Shown one piece after another: positions 48,112-58,650 of a stretch of DNA of 64,000 nt (its first letter is position 1; each line of letters opens with the position of its first letter). Source of the stretch: Blasia pusilla (lineage: Eukaryota > Marchantiophyta > Marchantiopsida > Blasiales); assembly GCA_050084515.1 (NCBI GenBank), contig CM114271.1, forward strand, positions 23,870,001 through 23,934,000, written 5' to 3'. Made by a program: the position numbers and the translations under genes. The notes beneath the pieces are model-generated. The model had not been told where the DNA came from. It did not search any database and saw only the letters and a list, made by a program, of their open reading frames with translations.

Positions 48112-48870
48112 GTGGGCCTAGAGATCGTGCACCAGGTGGTCCCGTTGGGGGTCGAGGAGAAGGAGTTGCCGGACACAATGGTGGAACTACCCATGGAGGA
48201 GGTAGAGTCCTACCACCTAGACGCGTTGAGGGAGATGTCGGGGGGTGAGGCTGGGATGGTTGCTCAGATACATCGGCTAAAGGAGCAAATTGCCGCTATG
48301 GTATTGAGATTACCCAATGCCAGATCCGAGGCATCGACATCATATGGAGCAGCCAAAGATATAGAGGATCTTGGTTGGATGTGCGGGGTTGCCCAGATGG
48401 AGGCAGCCGCAGTTGTGATGTGTGGAGCAGCCGCACAGTTGGATCCAAAGTGAGGGAAAGCCAAGAAACATACTAGGCTTCCTCACTCTTTCACGTTGTT
48501 CGAGGCGATGAGGATCCCATCGATGGTTCCTGATCAGAGTTCCTAGAGAGTTGGTGATGTTGTTGGTGTGCAGGCACGGAGGGTGATGGGAGAAGCGAGT
48601 GCGATGACTCCTATTGTTGATACTCACGAGCGGCATGTGTTGAGCACGTTGTTGGGGGCGGCCATCATTGTGTATCGTGCTCCTTTATTTTCTGCTTCCG
48701 ATGTTATGACGTTGGGAGGTACGTCCGCCAAGGCTTTTTGGCTGGCCGCTACGCTATGTGAGCGTGGAGTTGGAGTTCTTGCATCACGTTTAGAGGTGAT
48801 TGCAGAGGAGGTGATGGACCTGCCCTTGGAGGGGATGCTCGGGCCATCCACGTCAGATTCATGGCTGCAG
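48112..48870 (+). pseudogene. Gag-protease linker (copy 3)
   Basis: Same conserved stretch as in copy 1. A possible coiled coil (MVAQIHRLKEQIAAMVLRL, about 48,256-48,312) is followed by a variable part and then by LGAAIIVYRAPLFSASDVMTLGG (split here: LGAAIIVYRAPLF and SASDVMTLGG). No domain recognised. Confidence 0.55.
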
Positions 48871-49660
48871 CTACTAGGATGGCGGAGATGCCCGCTAGAC
48901 CCGCGATAGAGTGTGCCATGGCTTCTCCTGGTGTTCTGTTGCTAGATAACCAAGGAGAGGTCTTCCAGTTGGTGAGTCCCGGAGGTAGAGCTTTTAGTCC
49001 GCAGCTCGTCTTGTTGGATTCAGGAGCGCAACCCCTGATGTTGGGGAAAGCGTCATTCAGAGGATTGGGCTTCACGAGAGCCAATGTGGAGCGTTGTCCA
49101 TTCTAGATACAGACATACTTGGGTGGAGCAAGTACCACACAATATATCACCCGACAGAAGGTCGTGCTGAGGATTCGCCCGGGACATCCTCCATATGAGT
49201 CCGTGGTGCGAGCCAAGATGATAGTGACTGATGCAGAGTCCTACGACGTCTTGGTTGGTAGAGCAGTGTTATACCCGATGGGGTTTTCCCTGGATTACTG
49301 GGAGGAGTCAGCGTCCTACAGACCAAGATGGCAGTCAGGTGATGGGCGCCTTAGCTCATTACCCGTTTGATTCACAAGTGCAGTGATCGAGCAACGGCGA
49401 GGAGAGATGGCGACCTTAGCAGCATTTAGTAATGCCATCACTTGGCCTAGTGATTTGATTGAGGGACATGTCCATACAGAGGATACTCCCGTTCCTAACA
49501 TTTCTATGGAGAGGAGTGTTATGGTAGCCACATCATTCCGTGGAGGAGAGGTGCCGCTGTAGGGCTCGACTGAGGAGCTTCGACGATTGGCACATGAGCA
49601 CGTACAGACCGCGTGGAGTGAGGCATTTGCACCGGAGCGTGACGAGTATGAGGAACCAGA
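48870..49660 (+). pseudogene. Aspartic protease (copy 3)
   Basis: LVLLDSGAQPLMLGKASF at 49,009-49,062 keeps the DSG active site. A stop follows at about 49,104 (CPF then TAG). The second part (49,119-49,370) has VLVGRAVLYPMGFSLDY. The C-terminal extension reaches the methyltransferase, but about 90 bp before motif I are missing here (compare copy 2 at 40,640-40,720). Confidence 0.8.
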
Positions 49661-49689
49661 GGTAGCAAGGAGTGCTACGCTAACACCCT

Positions 49690-50650
49690 TGGAGGGATTA
49701 GCAACGGGTTAGTTGTTGTTTTGCAGGCAAGAGTGCGAGTACAACAGTACCTGTATGTGGAGAGTGATGATGTTGCGAGGCGCGTCTCACTACGATATGT
49801 GGCGCAATTACGCCTATGTTTTCCCGACTTATTGTCTACGTCCGCGATACAGGGTTACTAGAGTTCCCTACCGAGGGATATTTCGTTGTTGGGGGCGCAG
49901 GACTTAGAGCGGGTAGGGACCATTGATTTGGTTATTTCCGGTTGGCAATGTCAGAGCCAATCAAGTGCTGGACGAGGCAACGCGTTAGTTGACACTCGGT
50001 CCCGGTTGTTTTGGGAGATGTTGAGGGTCTTACGGCAGTTGCAGGAGCACCAGTCTTGTTCTCCAACCTACATTCTGGAGAATGTGCCCATCTTAGGAGA
50101 CTCTAGGTCACGGGTGGTGACAAGTGCTCATCAGGTGCGTGCCTGGATCAGCCCAGCAGAGTTGTTGGATGCGGCAAGTGTGGGTTCTAGAGCCCATCGC
50201 CCACGTCTATGGTGGACCAACTTGGTGCCCCATGCGGTGTTACGGAGGGCGTATGCGAGAGTGGAGCGCCCCTCCCATTTTTTAGTGGATTCCATTCTAG
50301 ATCCAAGTCGTCGATCATAGGCAATGGGGCACGATGATCGACCACCGTTGACTCTGGTCAACAAGGTAGGCAGGCCGCGGGCAGCCTTGCCCACGTTTGT
50401 GAGTTTTCCCACTTCCTATGCATACAAGGAGGCGAGTCTTGGCTTGGTTTGGGATGACCAGGTTCAGCGGTTAGTGGAGCCCAACGCCGACGAGAGAGAG
50501 CGAGCAATAGGATTTCCCCCAGGAGTGACGACAGTACCGTCAATGTCAGAGGCATCACAACGCCATGTCTTGGGTCAAGCGATGGATTTGAAATGCTTGA
50601 CATGGATCCTCGGCTTGGGAGTGGCTGAGCAGCGTCGTATGAGATCGCGA
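49690..50650 (+). pseudogene. C5-cytosine methyltransferase (copy 3)
   Basis: The start of motif I is deleted. The frame at 49,886-50,320 runs uninterrupted through motif IV, which reads GWQCQSQSS, so the proline before the catalytic cysteine is changed to glutamine. Motif VI (YILENVPILGD) and the motif VIII-like SRAHRPRLWWTN are intact. After one stop, 50,324-50,653 has ERERAIGFPPGVTTV and HVLGQAMDL, the C-terminal motifs. It is the longest uninterrupted methyltransferase frame in the window. Confidence 0.85.
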
Positions 50651-51149
50651 TAGATCACAACGGTTGCGTTGGTGAGCCCCATGCCTACCGAGACGGTGGA
50701 GGCAGTGGCTGGGGGCCAGACCCGAGGAGATCTACACACCAGGGGAGATCGAGAGAGAGACCCTTGGACTTTTTGGGATGTTTTGCAGGTACGCTAGAAG
50801 ATGATAGCCATAGCATCGAGCATGGTTTTGGGCACTGCATGCGGAGGAGATCAGAGTTTGCAGTTGGTTGCAAGAGAGCGGCCGAGTGTTGTTGTTCGAG
50901 ACAGGGTTGCACCATAGCAACCCCCGATACCCGCGCCGGAGAGTCCTACCATAGTCATGATGTAGACTTGGGGGCCAGATATGGGCCCTAAGTTGACAGG
51001 AGGAGAGCGGCGTCAGATACATCAGTTCCTCAAGAGTTATAGGAGCTGCTTTGCGTTTAGCATGGAGGATTTGGGTACGCTGAAGGTACCGGGGATCCGC
51101 ATTGAGTTGTCAAGTGATACGCCGATCTTCCGACGACCCTAGGTACAGT

Positions 51150-52352
51150 GATATGGAGAGGGCTCTGATTCAGAGTAGGAGCCAAGACCTTGGTCGGAGC
51201 AGGACTAGTGAAGATATCGCATGGGGAGTATGCATCTGCCACTATCATGCCCGCCAAGAAGGATGTGCATGGCAACTAGACGGATAGGCAGATGTGTGGG
51301 AATTACCGACCTATCAATCGGCAGACGAAGTCCGATAGGTATGCCATGCCCACCCTTGAGGAGATCTTTGATGCGATTGGTCACGCAAAGATCTTCAGTT
51401 CATTGGATTTACGAGCCGGATACCATCAGTTGCCTATGAGATTGGAGGACAGGCAGAAGACGGCATTTTGGGGCATCGATCCTCATGGGAAGGATTTTTT
51501 GTACCAATGGCGGTTCTTACCATTTGGGTTAAAGAACGCTCCGGCTAAGTTTCAGAGGGTCATGGATAGGATCTTGGCTGGTCTAGTTTTTGCTAGGTGT
51601 TATATTGATGACATTGTAGTCTTTAGCGCCACGGTTGAGGAGCATGAGCAAGATCTAGAGGAGGTGTTTTGACGATTGCAATTACATGGGCTGAAGCTAC
51701 ATCTAGGCAAGTGCAAGTTCTTCTACGACCAGATTGAGTACTTGGATCATACAATATACCCAGGGGGCCTTGGTGTTCAACAGACGAAGATAGAGGCTAT
51801 CTCATGCATTCTACGCCCTACAGATGTGAGTCGTGTTCGCGCATTCATGGGATTGGCTAACTTCTATCGGCGGTACGTTAAGGGATTCAGTTTGATTGCA
51901 AAGCCGCTGACCTTGCTGACCAAGGTGGATTACGAGTGGCACTGGGGGGAATAGCAAGAGCAAGCATTTCAATTGCTCAAGGACAGGTTGACGTCGCGCC
52001 CATCTTGAGAAGACCGATCAGGGGACGTCCTTTCCAATTGCACACACATTGGAGCATGTTGGGGCTTGGAGCGGTGCTCACCCAACATGATGATGAGGGT
52101 AGAGAGTTCGTGGTGGCTTACGCTAGTTGCTTGAACAACGCTGCAGAGGCGAAGTACAGCTCGTATGAGGGTGAGTGCTTGGCTACGGTGTGGGTTGTCG
52201 CGCTTTTCAGGTGTTATTTATTCGGCAATCCCTTTACCATCATCACTGATCATCAACCATTGAAGTGGTTCATAGAGTCCGACAAGCTTACAGGGAAGCT
52301 TGCGAGATGGGCTCTGTTGTTGCAGGAGTATGATTTTTCAGGTGGTACATAG
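51150..52352 (+). pseudogene. Reverse transcriptase and RNase H (copy 3)
   Basis: RT at 51,292-51,954 with MCGNYRPINRQTKSDRYAMP, SSLDLRAGYHQLP, FLPFGLKNAPAKFQRVMD and the catalytic CYIDDIVVFS. Stops break it at about 51,279 and 51,670. RNase H at 51,955-52,352 has HTHWSMLGLG (the first catalytic aspartate is changed to histidine), YEGECLA and ITDHQPLKWF. Confidence 0.9.
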
Positions 52353-52459
52353 ACCTGGCATGCTCAACCAAGATGCAGATGGGTTGAGTCGTAACCCATG
52401 CTTGAGTCAGCGAGATGCAATTGGAGCTCGATGGCATGGAGAGAGTGATGAGGAGTCAG

Positions 52460-53815
52460 TGTAAGGATGGCACGCGTCAGCCTATTTAGGCATGTTGGCT
52501 ATGGAGAGCCAGAGTGTGGAGACTTTGATGGGGAGGTCTAGTGGAGAGTCCTTGGATCCCGAGGCTAGTGAGGAGACGACAAGTGACCGAGATATTCATG
52601 ATGATGGAGTAGTCTTGGAGTACCTTTGTATTGGCAGCGTTGCGAGCATCGTGGTGCTAGAGAGCGGGATCAAATCCTACAGCGGGCCAGATGGTTCCAT
52701 TGGGAGGAGACACATGTTTTGAGGGTTTGGGAGGATGGGAGAGTATGCGTAGTGCCGCATCCTTCGCAGAGAGCACTACTAGTGCATCATACCAACGAGG
52801 AGTTGGGTCACTTAGGGGTGAAGCGAGCGTACAACTTGCTCCAGATTCAGTATTGGTGGCGGGCATGCAGACTGACGTTGAGCAGTTTGTTGCCAAATGC
52901 ATGGTGTGTGATTGGGTCGGAACATCGTTCAATGCTCTGACTCCACAGTTGCATCCATTACCAATCATGGGCTTAGGGTATAGATGGAGTTTGGATTTTG
53001 CAAGACCTTTGCCTTTGACGGAGTGTAATAGTCGTTATATGTTGGTGATGGTCGAGCACTTCTCGGAGTGGATCGAGTTGGCTGCATTTCCTGACAAAGC
53101 GAGTGAGGGAGTAGCTTATGCCTTCCTTGACAGAGTGCTGAGTCATTATGGCGTACCGGTTGAGGTGTTGACAGACCAGGGTACCGAGTTTCGCGGTGAG
53201 TTCTAGGCCTTGTGTGATCAGGCGCTGATCAACCACCGCACGACTTCGCGAGATCATCTCGAGGCGGATGGATTAGCGGAGAGAGTTGTCCAGACGGTGA
53301 AGAGGGGTTTAGGCAAGTATGGCTTGCAGAGAGGTCACCTGGGAGATTGGGACCTCCTGTTGCCCTGGTTGGCGATGGGATACAAATTTAGCAGGCATGC
53401 ATCCTTAGCGTCTTTTTCACCATACTTGCTACTTTATGGCCGAGAGCCAGATTTACCCGCGGCCATTCGTCGAGATGCTGGTGAGATGCTGGACCTTGAT
53501 GACCCAGATGTATGGATGCGAGTATGTTCTCAGAGGGCTGAGTTGTTTTGGAGAGTGATGCCCATGGTGTTCGAGAACTTGGCAATTGTGCAGCATCAAG
53601 ATACGTTGAGGTATGCGACTATTCGGGGTGGTAGTTATCGACCAACTATCCGAAGGTTTCATCAGGGAGATTATGTCTACTTGCAGCACACGGCACCAAC
53701 GACGTTGGATATGACTGCAAGGCGCACTATCATGAGAGTGCATGATATTTTGTCATCCGATGTTCTCTTGCTAGAGGGACGCGATGGTATGGTATGGAAG
53801 GACCATGTGCGTAAT
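52460..53815 (+). pseudogene. DDE integrase (copy 3)
   Basis: The zinc-binding part is at about 52,775-52,915 (HTNEELGHLGVKRAYN, then CMVCDWV) and is split between two frames. The core has SLDFARPLPLTE, VLTDQGTEFRGEF and GLAERVVQTVKRGL (three acidic residues present), with one CAG-to-TAG stop at 53,207. The C-terminal domain (53,660-53,815) has GDYVYLQHTAPTTLD and VLLLEGRDGMVWKDH. Confidence 0.88.
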
Positions 53816-53839
53816 TCTGTGCCATATCACTTAGTAGTA

Positions 53840-53990
53840 GTTCATGCAGGCTTGCGTTGTATGTTGTGTGGTTCTGCCCGTGGTGCGGCCATGATCCTAG
53901 TGTGTGATGGATGTTCGAGAGGTTGGTATATGGCATGTCTGACGCCACCTCTCACTAGGGTTCCTCGGGAACGATGGATGTGACTCAAAT
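53840..53990 (+). pseudogene. PHD finger (copy 3)
   Basis: Reads CMLC, then CDGC, then WYMAC, then W-M followed by TGA. The zinc-binding histidine is changed to tyrosine, and the seventh ligand codon TGT has become a TGA stop. Copy 1 keeps all ligands. Confidence 0.8.
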
Positions 53991-54178
53991 GTACATAGAG
54001 GAGATACTAGGTAGATTTTGATTCGGACTTTTTCTGTGACATGGATGACAAGAAGGCGACTAACGATGGGGCCACATGAGCACCCGGCCTTTCTTGCTCT
54101 TAGAGTCCGAGAGATGTATATCATTGTAGGTAGGGATAGATGGCTATCTGGAGTTAGAGGGACCTAACCACCAACTAG

Positions 54179-54314
54179 GGGGTCGATTGGAGATATTTTA
54201 GTACTTCTTGTCTCGTTGTTTGGATGCCATGAGTTAGCATGGGATCGTGTGTGTTTGTCTGTGTGTTCGGTGACAGCGATGTATGTTGTGTAGTGATGTG
54301 TATGCGCACGACAA
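54179..54314 (+). repeat. Terminal repeat B1 of copy 3
   Basis: About 136 bp from GGTCGATTGGAGATATTTTAG to CGCACGACAA, before A2. Similar to B2 at 54,837-54,953. Confidence 0.8.
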
Positions 54315-54836
54315 CTTCACATCTTTTAGGATAGATCGGTGAGATGTAGTAGAGCGCCTTTTTGAGTAGTGGAGCACAGGCTCAGTAGGTAGAAGATGAC
54401 CTGCTGAGGCCCAAGAAACCTGGGAGAGTAGGTTTCCCCTTCGTTTCGGCTCATTTAGATCCATATTGAGAACTTACTATTTTAGGTAAGTACCATTTTG
54501 AGTATATGATCGACTTTCTATTTTTGGTAAGTATCCATTGACCTCCTACATCAGGTCAAGAGCCAAGTAGGTGACTTGGGAGAATAGGTTACCATGGAGA
54601 GAGCTTGGGAGAGGGGAGGGGTATACCTCAAGGAGACAGAGCTTGAGAGCTCATTCTCTCTTTGTTGAACCTCTTGGCATAAGGCGGCGAAGCTATGGTC
54701 CCTTGCCTTGTGAGTGTAACCCAAGTCTCTCATTAGGAGAGTGGGTTTGGTTTGACATGAGAGAGAGTGCATACCTTTGAGAGCTATGGTGTGAGATGGT
54801 ATAGAGAGAGATTGGATCTTACTTTAATTGGAGATA
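54315..54836 (+). repeat. Terminal repeat A2 of copy 3
   Basis: About 522 bp, similar to A1 of copies 3 and 4. It is followed directly by B2. Confidence 0.85.
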
Positions 54837-54953
54837 TTTTAGTACTTCTTGTCTTGTTGTTTGGATGCCATGAGTTGGCATGGGATCGTGTGTGTTTGTG
54901 TGTGTGTTCAGTGATAGTGATGTATGTTGTGTAGAGATGTGTAGCGCACAACA
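54837..54953 (+). repeat. Terminal repeat B2 of copy 3
   Basis: About 117 bp, ending GCGCACAACA. After it the sequence re-enters the element's 3' untranslated region, so the right flank is duplicated element sequence. Confidence 0.75.
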
Positions 54954-55970
54954 TGTGTCTCTGACATGGATGACAAGAAGGCAACTAACGATGGGGCGAC
55001 ATGAGCACTCGCTCATTTTGCTCGTAGCGTCCGAAAGATATATGTCATGGTAGGTAGGAATAGATGGCTGTATAGAGTTAGAGGGACCTAACCACCAGCT
55101 AGGGGGTTAGGAGAGTGGGTTTGGTTTGACATGAGAGAGAGTGCCCACCTTTGAAAGCTATGGTGTGAGATGGTGTAGAGAGAGATTGGATCTTACTTTA
55201 ATTGGAGATATTTTGGTACTTCTCGTCTTGTTTTTTTGGATGCCATGATTTAGCATGGGATCGTGCATATTTGTGTGTATGTTTGGTGACAATAATGTAT
55301 GTTGTGTAGCGATGTGCATACGCACGACAATTATCACGTCTTTTAGTAAAGATCAGCGAGATCTAGTAGAGCGCCTTCGGAGGTACTGGAGGACATTGTC
55401 ATGAGGTCGAGGATGACCTACTGAAGCCACGGGTAACCTGAGAGAGCAGATTTCCCCTTCATTTTGGTTCATTTGGAGCCATATTGAGAAACTTACTATT
55501 TTGAGTAAATTAGTGTTTGTGGTATAGTTAACTTTCCACTTTTGAAAGTATCCCTTGACCCGCTACAACAGGTCAAGAGCCAAGGAGGTGACGTGCGAGC
55601 ATAGGTTATCGTGGAGAGGGCTTGGGAGAGGGAAGAGGGTATACCTCTAAGAGAGAGAGCTTGACAGCTCATTCTCTCTTTGTTGAACCTCTTGGCATGA
55701 GGCAGCGGAGCTATAATCCTCTTTGCCTTGTGTGTGTAACCCAAGCCTCTCATTAGGAGAGTGGGTTTGGTTTGACATGAGAGAGAGAGTGCACACCATG
55801 GAGAGTTTGGTGTGAGATGTTGAGAGAGATGTGATTGATTTAATTGGAAATATTTTGGTAATTCTTGCCTCGTTGTTTGGATGCCATGAGTTAGCATGGG
55901 ATCGTGTGTGTTCGTGTGTATGTTCGGCGATAGCAATGTATGTTGTGTAGCGATGTGTATGCGTACGACA
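54954..55970 (+). repeat. Tandem array of element ends
   Basis: The order is a second copy of the 3' untranslated region (54,954-55,105), the last ~95 bp of an A repeat (55,106-55,201), a B (55,202-55,330), a full A of the TGTGATTGAT sub-variant (55,332-55,842) and a final B (55,843-55,970) ending GCGTACGACA. It contains no coding sequence. It probably arose by unequal recombination between ends of several elements. Confidence 0.75.
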
Positions 55971-56599
55971 TCACTTATCATGAAGCCAATATATCATCAT
56001 CTCCATAAAAATACTATGACCAAGAAGTTAACTGGTCGTTGTTATGATAGAAGAATCAACCTCCGCACAATAATCTAAAGTCTTGACCTCCAACTATCCA
56101 AGAGTGCCCTAATGCAAACTAGTAATAGAAACCATAATCCTACGTACGTGACCAAAAAACTCTAACCCATCCTCAAACCTCAAACTTCCTCTTCACTCGA
56201 CAAGAGTCTACTCTCTTGCCCCTCGATCATGATTGCGTGTTGACATTACGCACAAGCCTCATTATTATTTTCACCTCTATCATATGCCACCCTTACCAAT
56301 TTCTTATATATTCTCCTTTTCTCCCTAAGATATTGACCTAGGCTTCCATGCCCACTCATTATTATCCACTAATCCAATTGAAGGAAATTGCAACTTTCTT
56401 TTACTATTATCGAATTTAAACTCTGGGGACCATTTGATTTCCATAAATTCAAGCTACCCTTACATCACCTTAACCCACATGTTGTATAAGTCATCAACTC
56501 TGCATGAAAACTCATCACTCCATATAAGGATTTCAAGTATCATGCACCTACAATATGCATCTTGATCGTTGATCTTGTATATTATAGAAGATTGAGGAA
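55971..56599. other. No gene recognised
   Basis: No coding or repeat feature could be identified between the end of the A/B array and the LTR2-like stretch. Confidence 0.4.
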
Positions 56600-57207
56600 T
56601 TCTCCTATCCCACAATGGTTGGACAACTATGCCCTTGGTTCAATTTCCGTGGTTCCCAAGGTTGGATTCAAGCTCCAATATATCATGGAGACTTAACCCT
56701 ATATTCCTGTATATATAGATATAGTAACCCCGGGCCTTCTTATTTCCCAAGTATCTCTCTTAGGTTGCTACTTGTGACCCTCAAGGGCCTTCATCCACAT
56801 TATCGTTTCCACGATTCTAAGCATATTTTAAGAGTTATGATTTTGCGACTTGTAAGATCTTTGTATTGGAAGTGGCTCATCATAAGATTTCCAATGCAAT
56901 CTTACTCAAACCAAATGCATTTTGGGTCGTTCTAGCCTTCTTAACTTTAAACGTAGAGATACGCTTAGCACTTAGAAAATTTCCAACCTAGGTCACAACC
57001 TCATAAGAGTCTAACCCTTGTGGGATGGGAAAGTCCTCAAGTTCCACCCCACATTTGGTCACTCTTCTAGGTCACAACCTTCACATCATTTGAGACGCCC
57101 ATTGATGCTTATGTCTCATTTTTTAAACTCCATCGCAATTTTGTGAGCCCTCTAGAGTTATCATGTTTCATATTGGTGCACATTTGGTTATGAGGATTGC
57201 AACAACA
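56600..57207 (-). repeat. Diverged LTR2-like sequence
   Basis: The right end (TTTGGTTATGAGGATTGCAACA) is close to the reverse complement of the LTR2 start. Internal blocks such as GGCCTTCATCCACATTATCGTTTCC and the GATCTTTGTATTGGAAGTGGCTCA region resemble the inverted LTR2 at about 44,210-44,310. It is shorter than LTR2 and clearly older. The left limit is approximate. Confidence 0.5.
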
Positions 57208-57908
57208 ACTCAACTTATAATCTAACCTTAATTATTGATCCACTTGTTCTTGGGGTGAGAGGGTTCCCACACTTATTTTGTGAGTCTTATTGTGGTTTGG
57301 ACTACTACTTTGCCAATGTAGGACTAAATTAGAGGAAAAAGTAGCAACGGTGGTGTGTTGATACCTAGTCATATGGACGTGTCACGGTTTCACTTTATAA
57401 TCATGTTAGTCTGACCAGGCGCTACCGATTTGGGGCCTGCCAACACACTAATTTCTTCCATAGGGTGTGACTTGTCGATGGTTTGGTTTTCTGGCCCAAC
57501 ATCTAGAGATTTTCTATCCAACTCATAATCAACTTCCTTGCCTACTCAGACTTGCAAATTATCACCGGTGGCAAGATTTTTTTCAATTCTTTGATGGCAA
57601 TAAGATGGAAAATATCTCAAATGTTAGAATCACCTAGTTTAAGCTTAATAGTTAAAAATTATGGATTTTATATCTATTACCAAATTTTAGAGCTAAAGAT
57701 CATTTCATATATATCTAAAGTTGATTTCATTAAGGTGTGCCTAGTTGCTTGTATATAAAGGTTAGGAATTCCTAGGTTGAAGAGAAGAATCCTCTACCAG
57801 CTCAAGTAGAGTGAATGTTGAGTGCAATTTTAGCGATGGCCAGATGATTGAGTAATGCTCCATTATTCCCTACCATACACTTGGTGGTGTTGGAAGTTGA
57901 ACTAGTTG
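57208..57908. other. No gene recognised
   Basis: AT-rich DNA without a recognisable frame or element boundary. Confidence 0.4.
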
Positions 57909-58136
57909 TGTCCCGACCATCATAACCAAATACGAGCCAATGCAGAACATCAAAACTCTAGTGGGTTCACACGTACACTAGGATAGAAGTGCATCATAGT
58001 CTTATAAGTGAAACATAAGTTTTAGAAAGGATATGTATTTTAGGGTTTAAGGCGTCTCAAAGGATGGGGATCCTGACCTAGCAAAGCAAGATTGATTCTC
58101 AAAGTTCACCAAGAACATGATAGTGAAGGTGTGCAC
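57909..58136 (+). repeat. 5' part of a diverged LTR2-like LTR
   Basis: It starts TGTCCCGACCATCATAACC, as LTR2 does, and keeps ACATCAAAACTCTAGTGGG-type sequence. It is interrupted at 58,137 by the A1 repeat of copy 4, so copy 4 seems to have inserted into it. The other half would lie beyond the window. Confidence 0.65.
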
Positions 58137-58650
58137 TGTCACGTCTTTTAGGATAGATCGGTGGGATCTAATAGAGCGCCTTCATGAGTAGTGGAGGACA
58201 CGCCCAATAGGTCGAGGGTGACCTGCTGAGGCCCTTGGAAACCTGAGATAGCAGGTTTCCCCTTCGTTTCGGCTCATTTGGAGCCATATTGAGGAACTTA
58301 CTATTTTAGGTAAGTACCATTTTGAGTATATGATCGACTTTCTATTTTTGGTAAGTGGCCCTTGACCTCCTACATCAGGTCAAGAGCCAAGTAAGTGACT
58401 TGGGAGAATAGGTTACCATGGAGAGAGCTTGGGAGAGGAGAGGGGTATACCTCAAGGAAAGAGAGCTTGAGAGCTCATTCTCTCTTTGTTGAACCTCTTG
58501 GCATGAGGCGGCGGAGCTATGGTACCTTGCCTTGTGAGTGTAACCCAAGCCTCTCATTAGGAGAGTGGGTTTGGTTTGACATGAGAGAGAGTGCACACCT
58601 TTGAGAGCTATGGTGTGAGATGGTGGAGAGAGAGATTGGATCTTACTTTA
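58137..58650 (+). repeat. Terminal repeat A1 of copy 4
   Basis: 514 bp, starting TGTCACGTCTTTTAGG and ending TCTTACTTTA. The start lies within the LTR2-like LTR, giving an independent 5' boundary. Confidence 0.88.

Larger units (their letters stand above)
44717..54953 (+). mobile_element. Methyltransferase-carrying Ty3/gypsy-like retroelement, copy 3 (full length, about 10.2 kb)
   Basis: The order is A1 (44,717-45,230), a long leader (to about 46,735), gag, linker, protease, methyltransferase, RT, RNase H, integrase, PHD finger, 3' untranslated region (about 54,000-54,178), B1, A2, B2. The layout is the same as copy 1. The left end abuts the remains of copy 2 rather than unique DNA, so no target duplication can be checked. 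Many in-frame stops are present, most explained by C-to-T or G-to-A changes. Confidence 0.85.
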
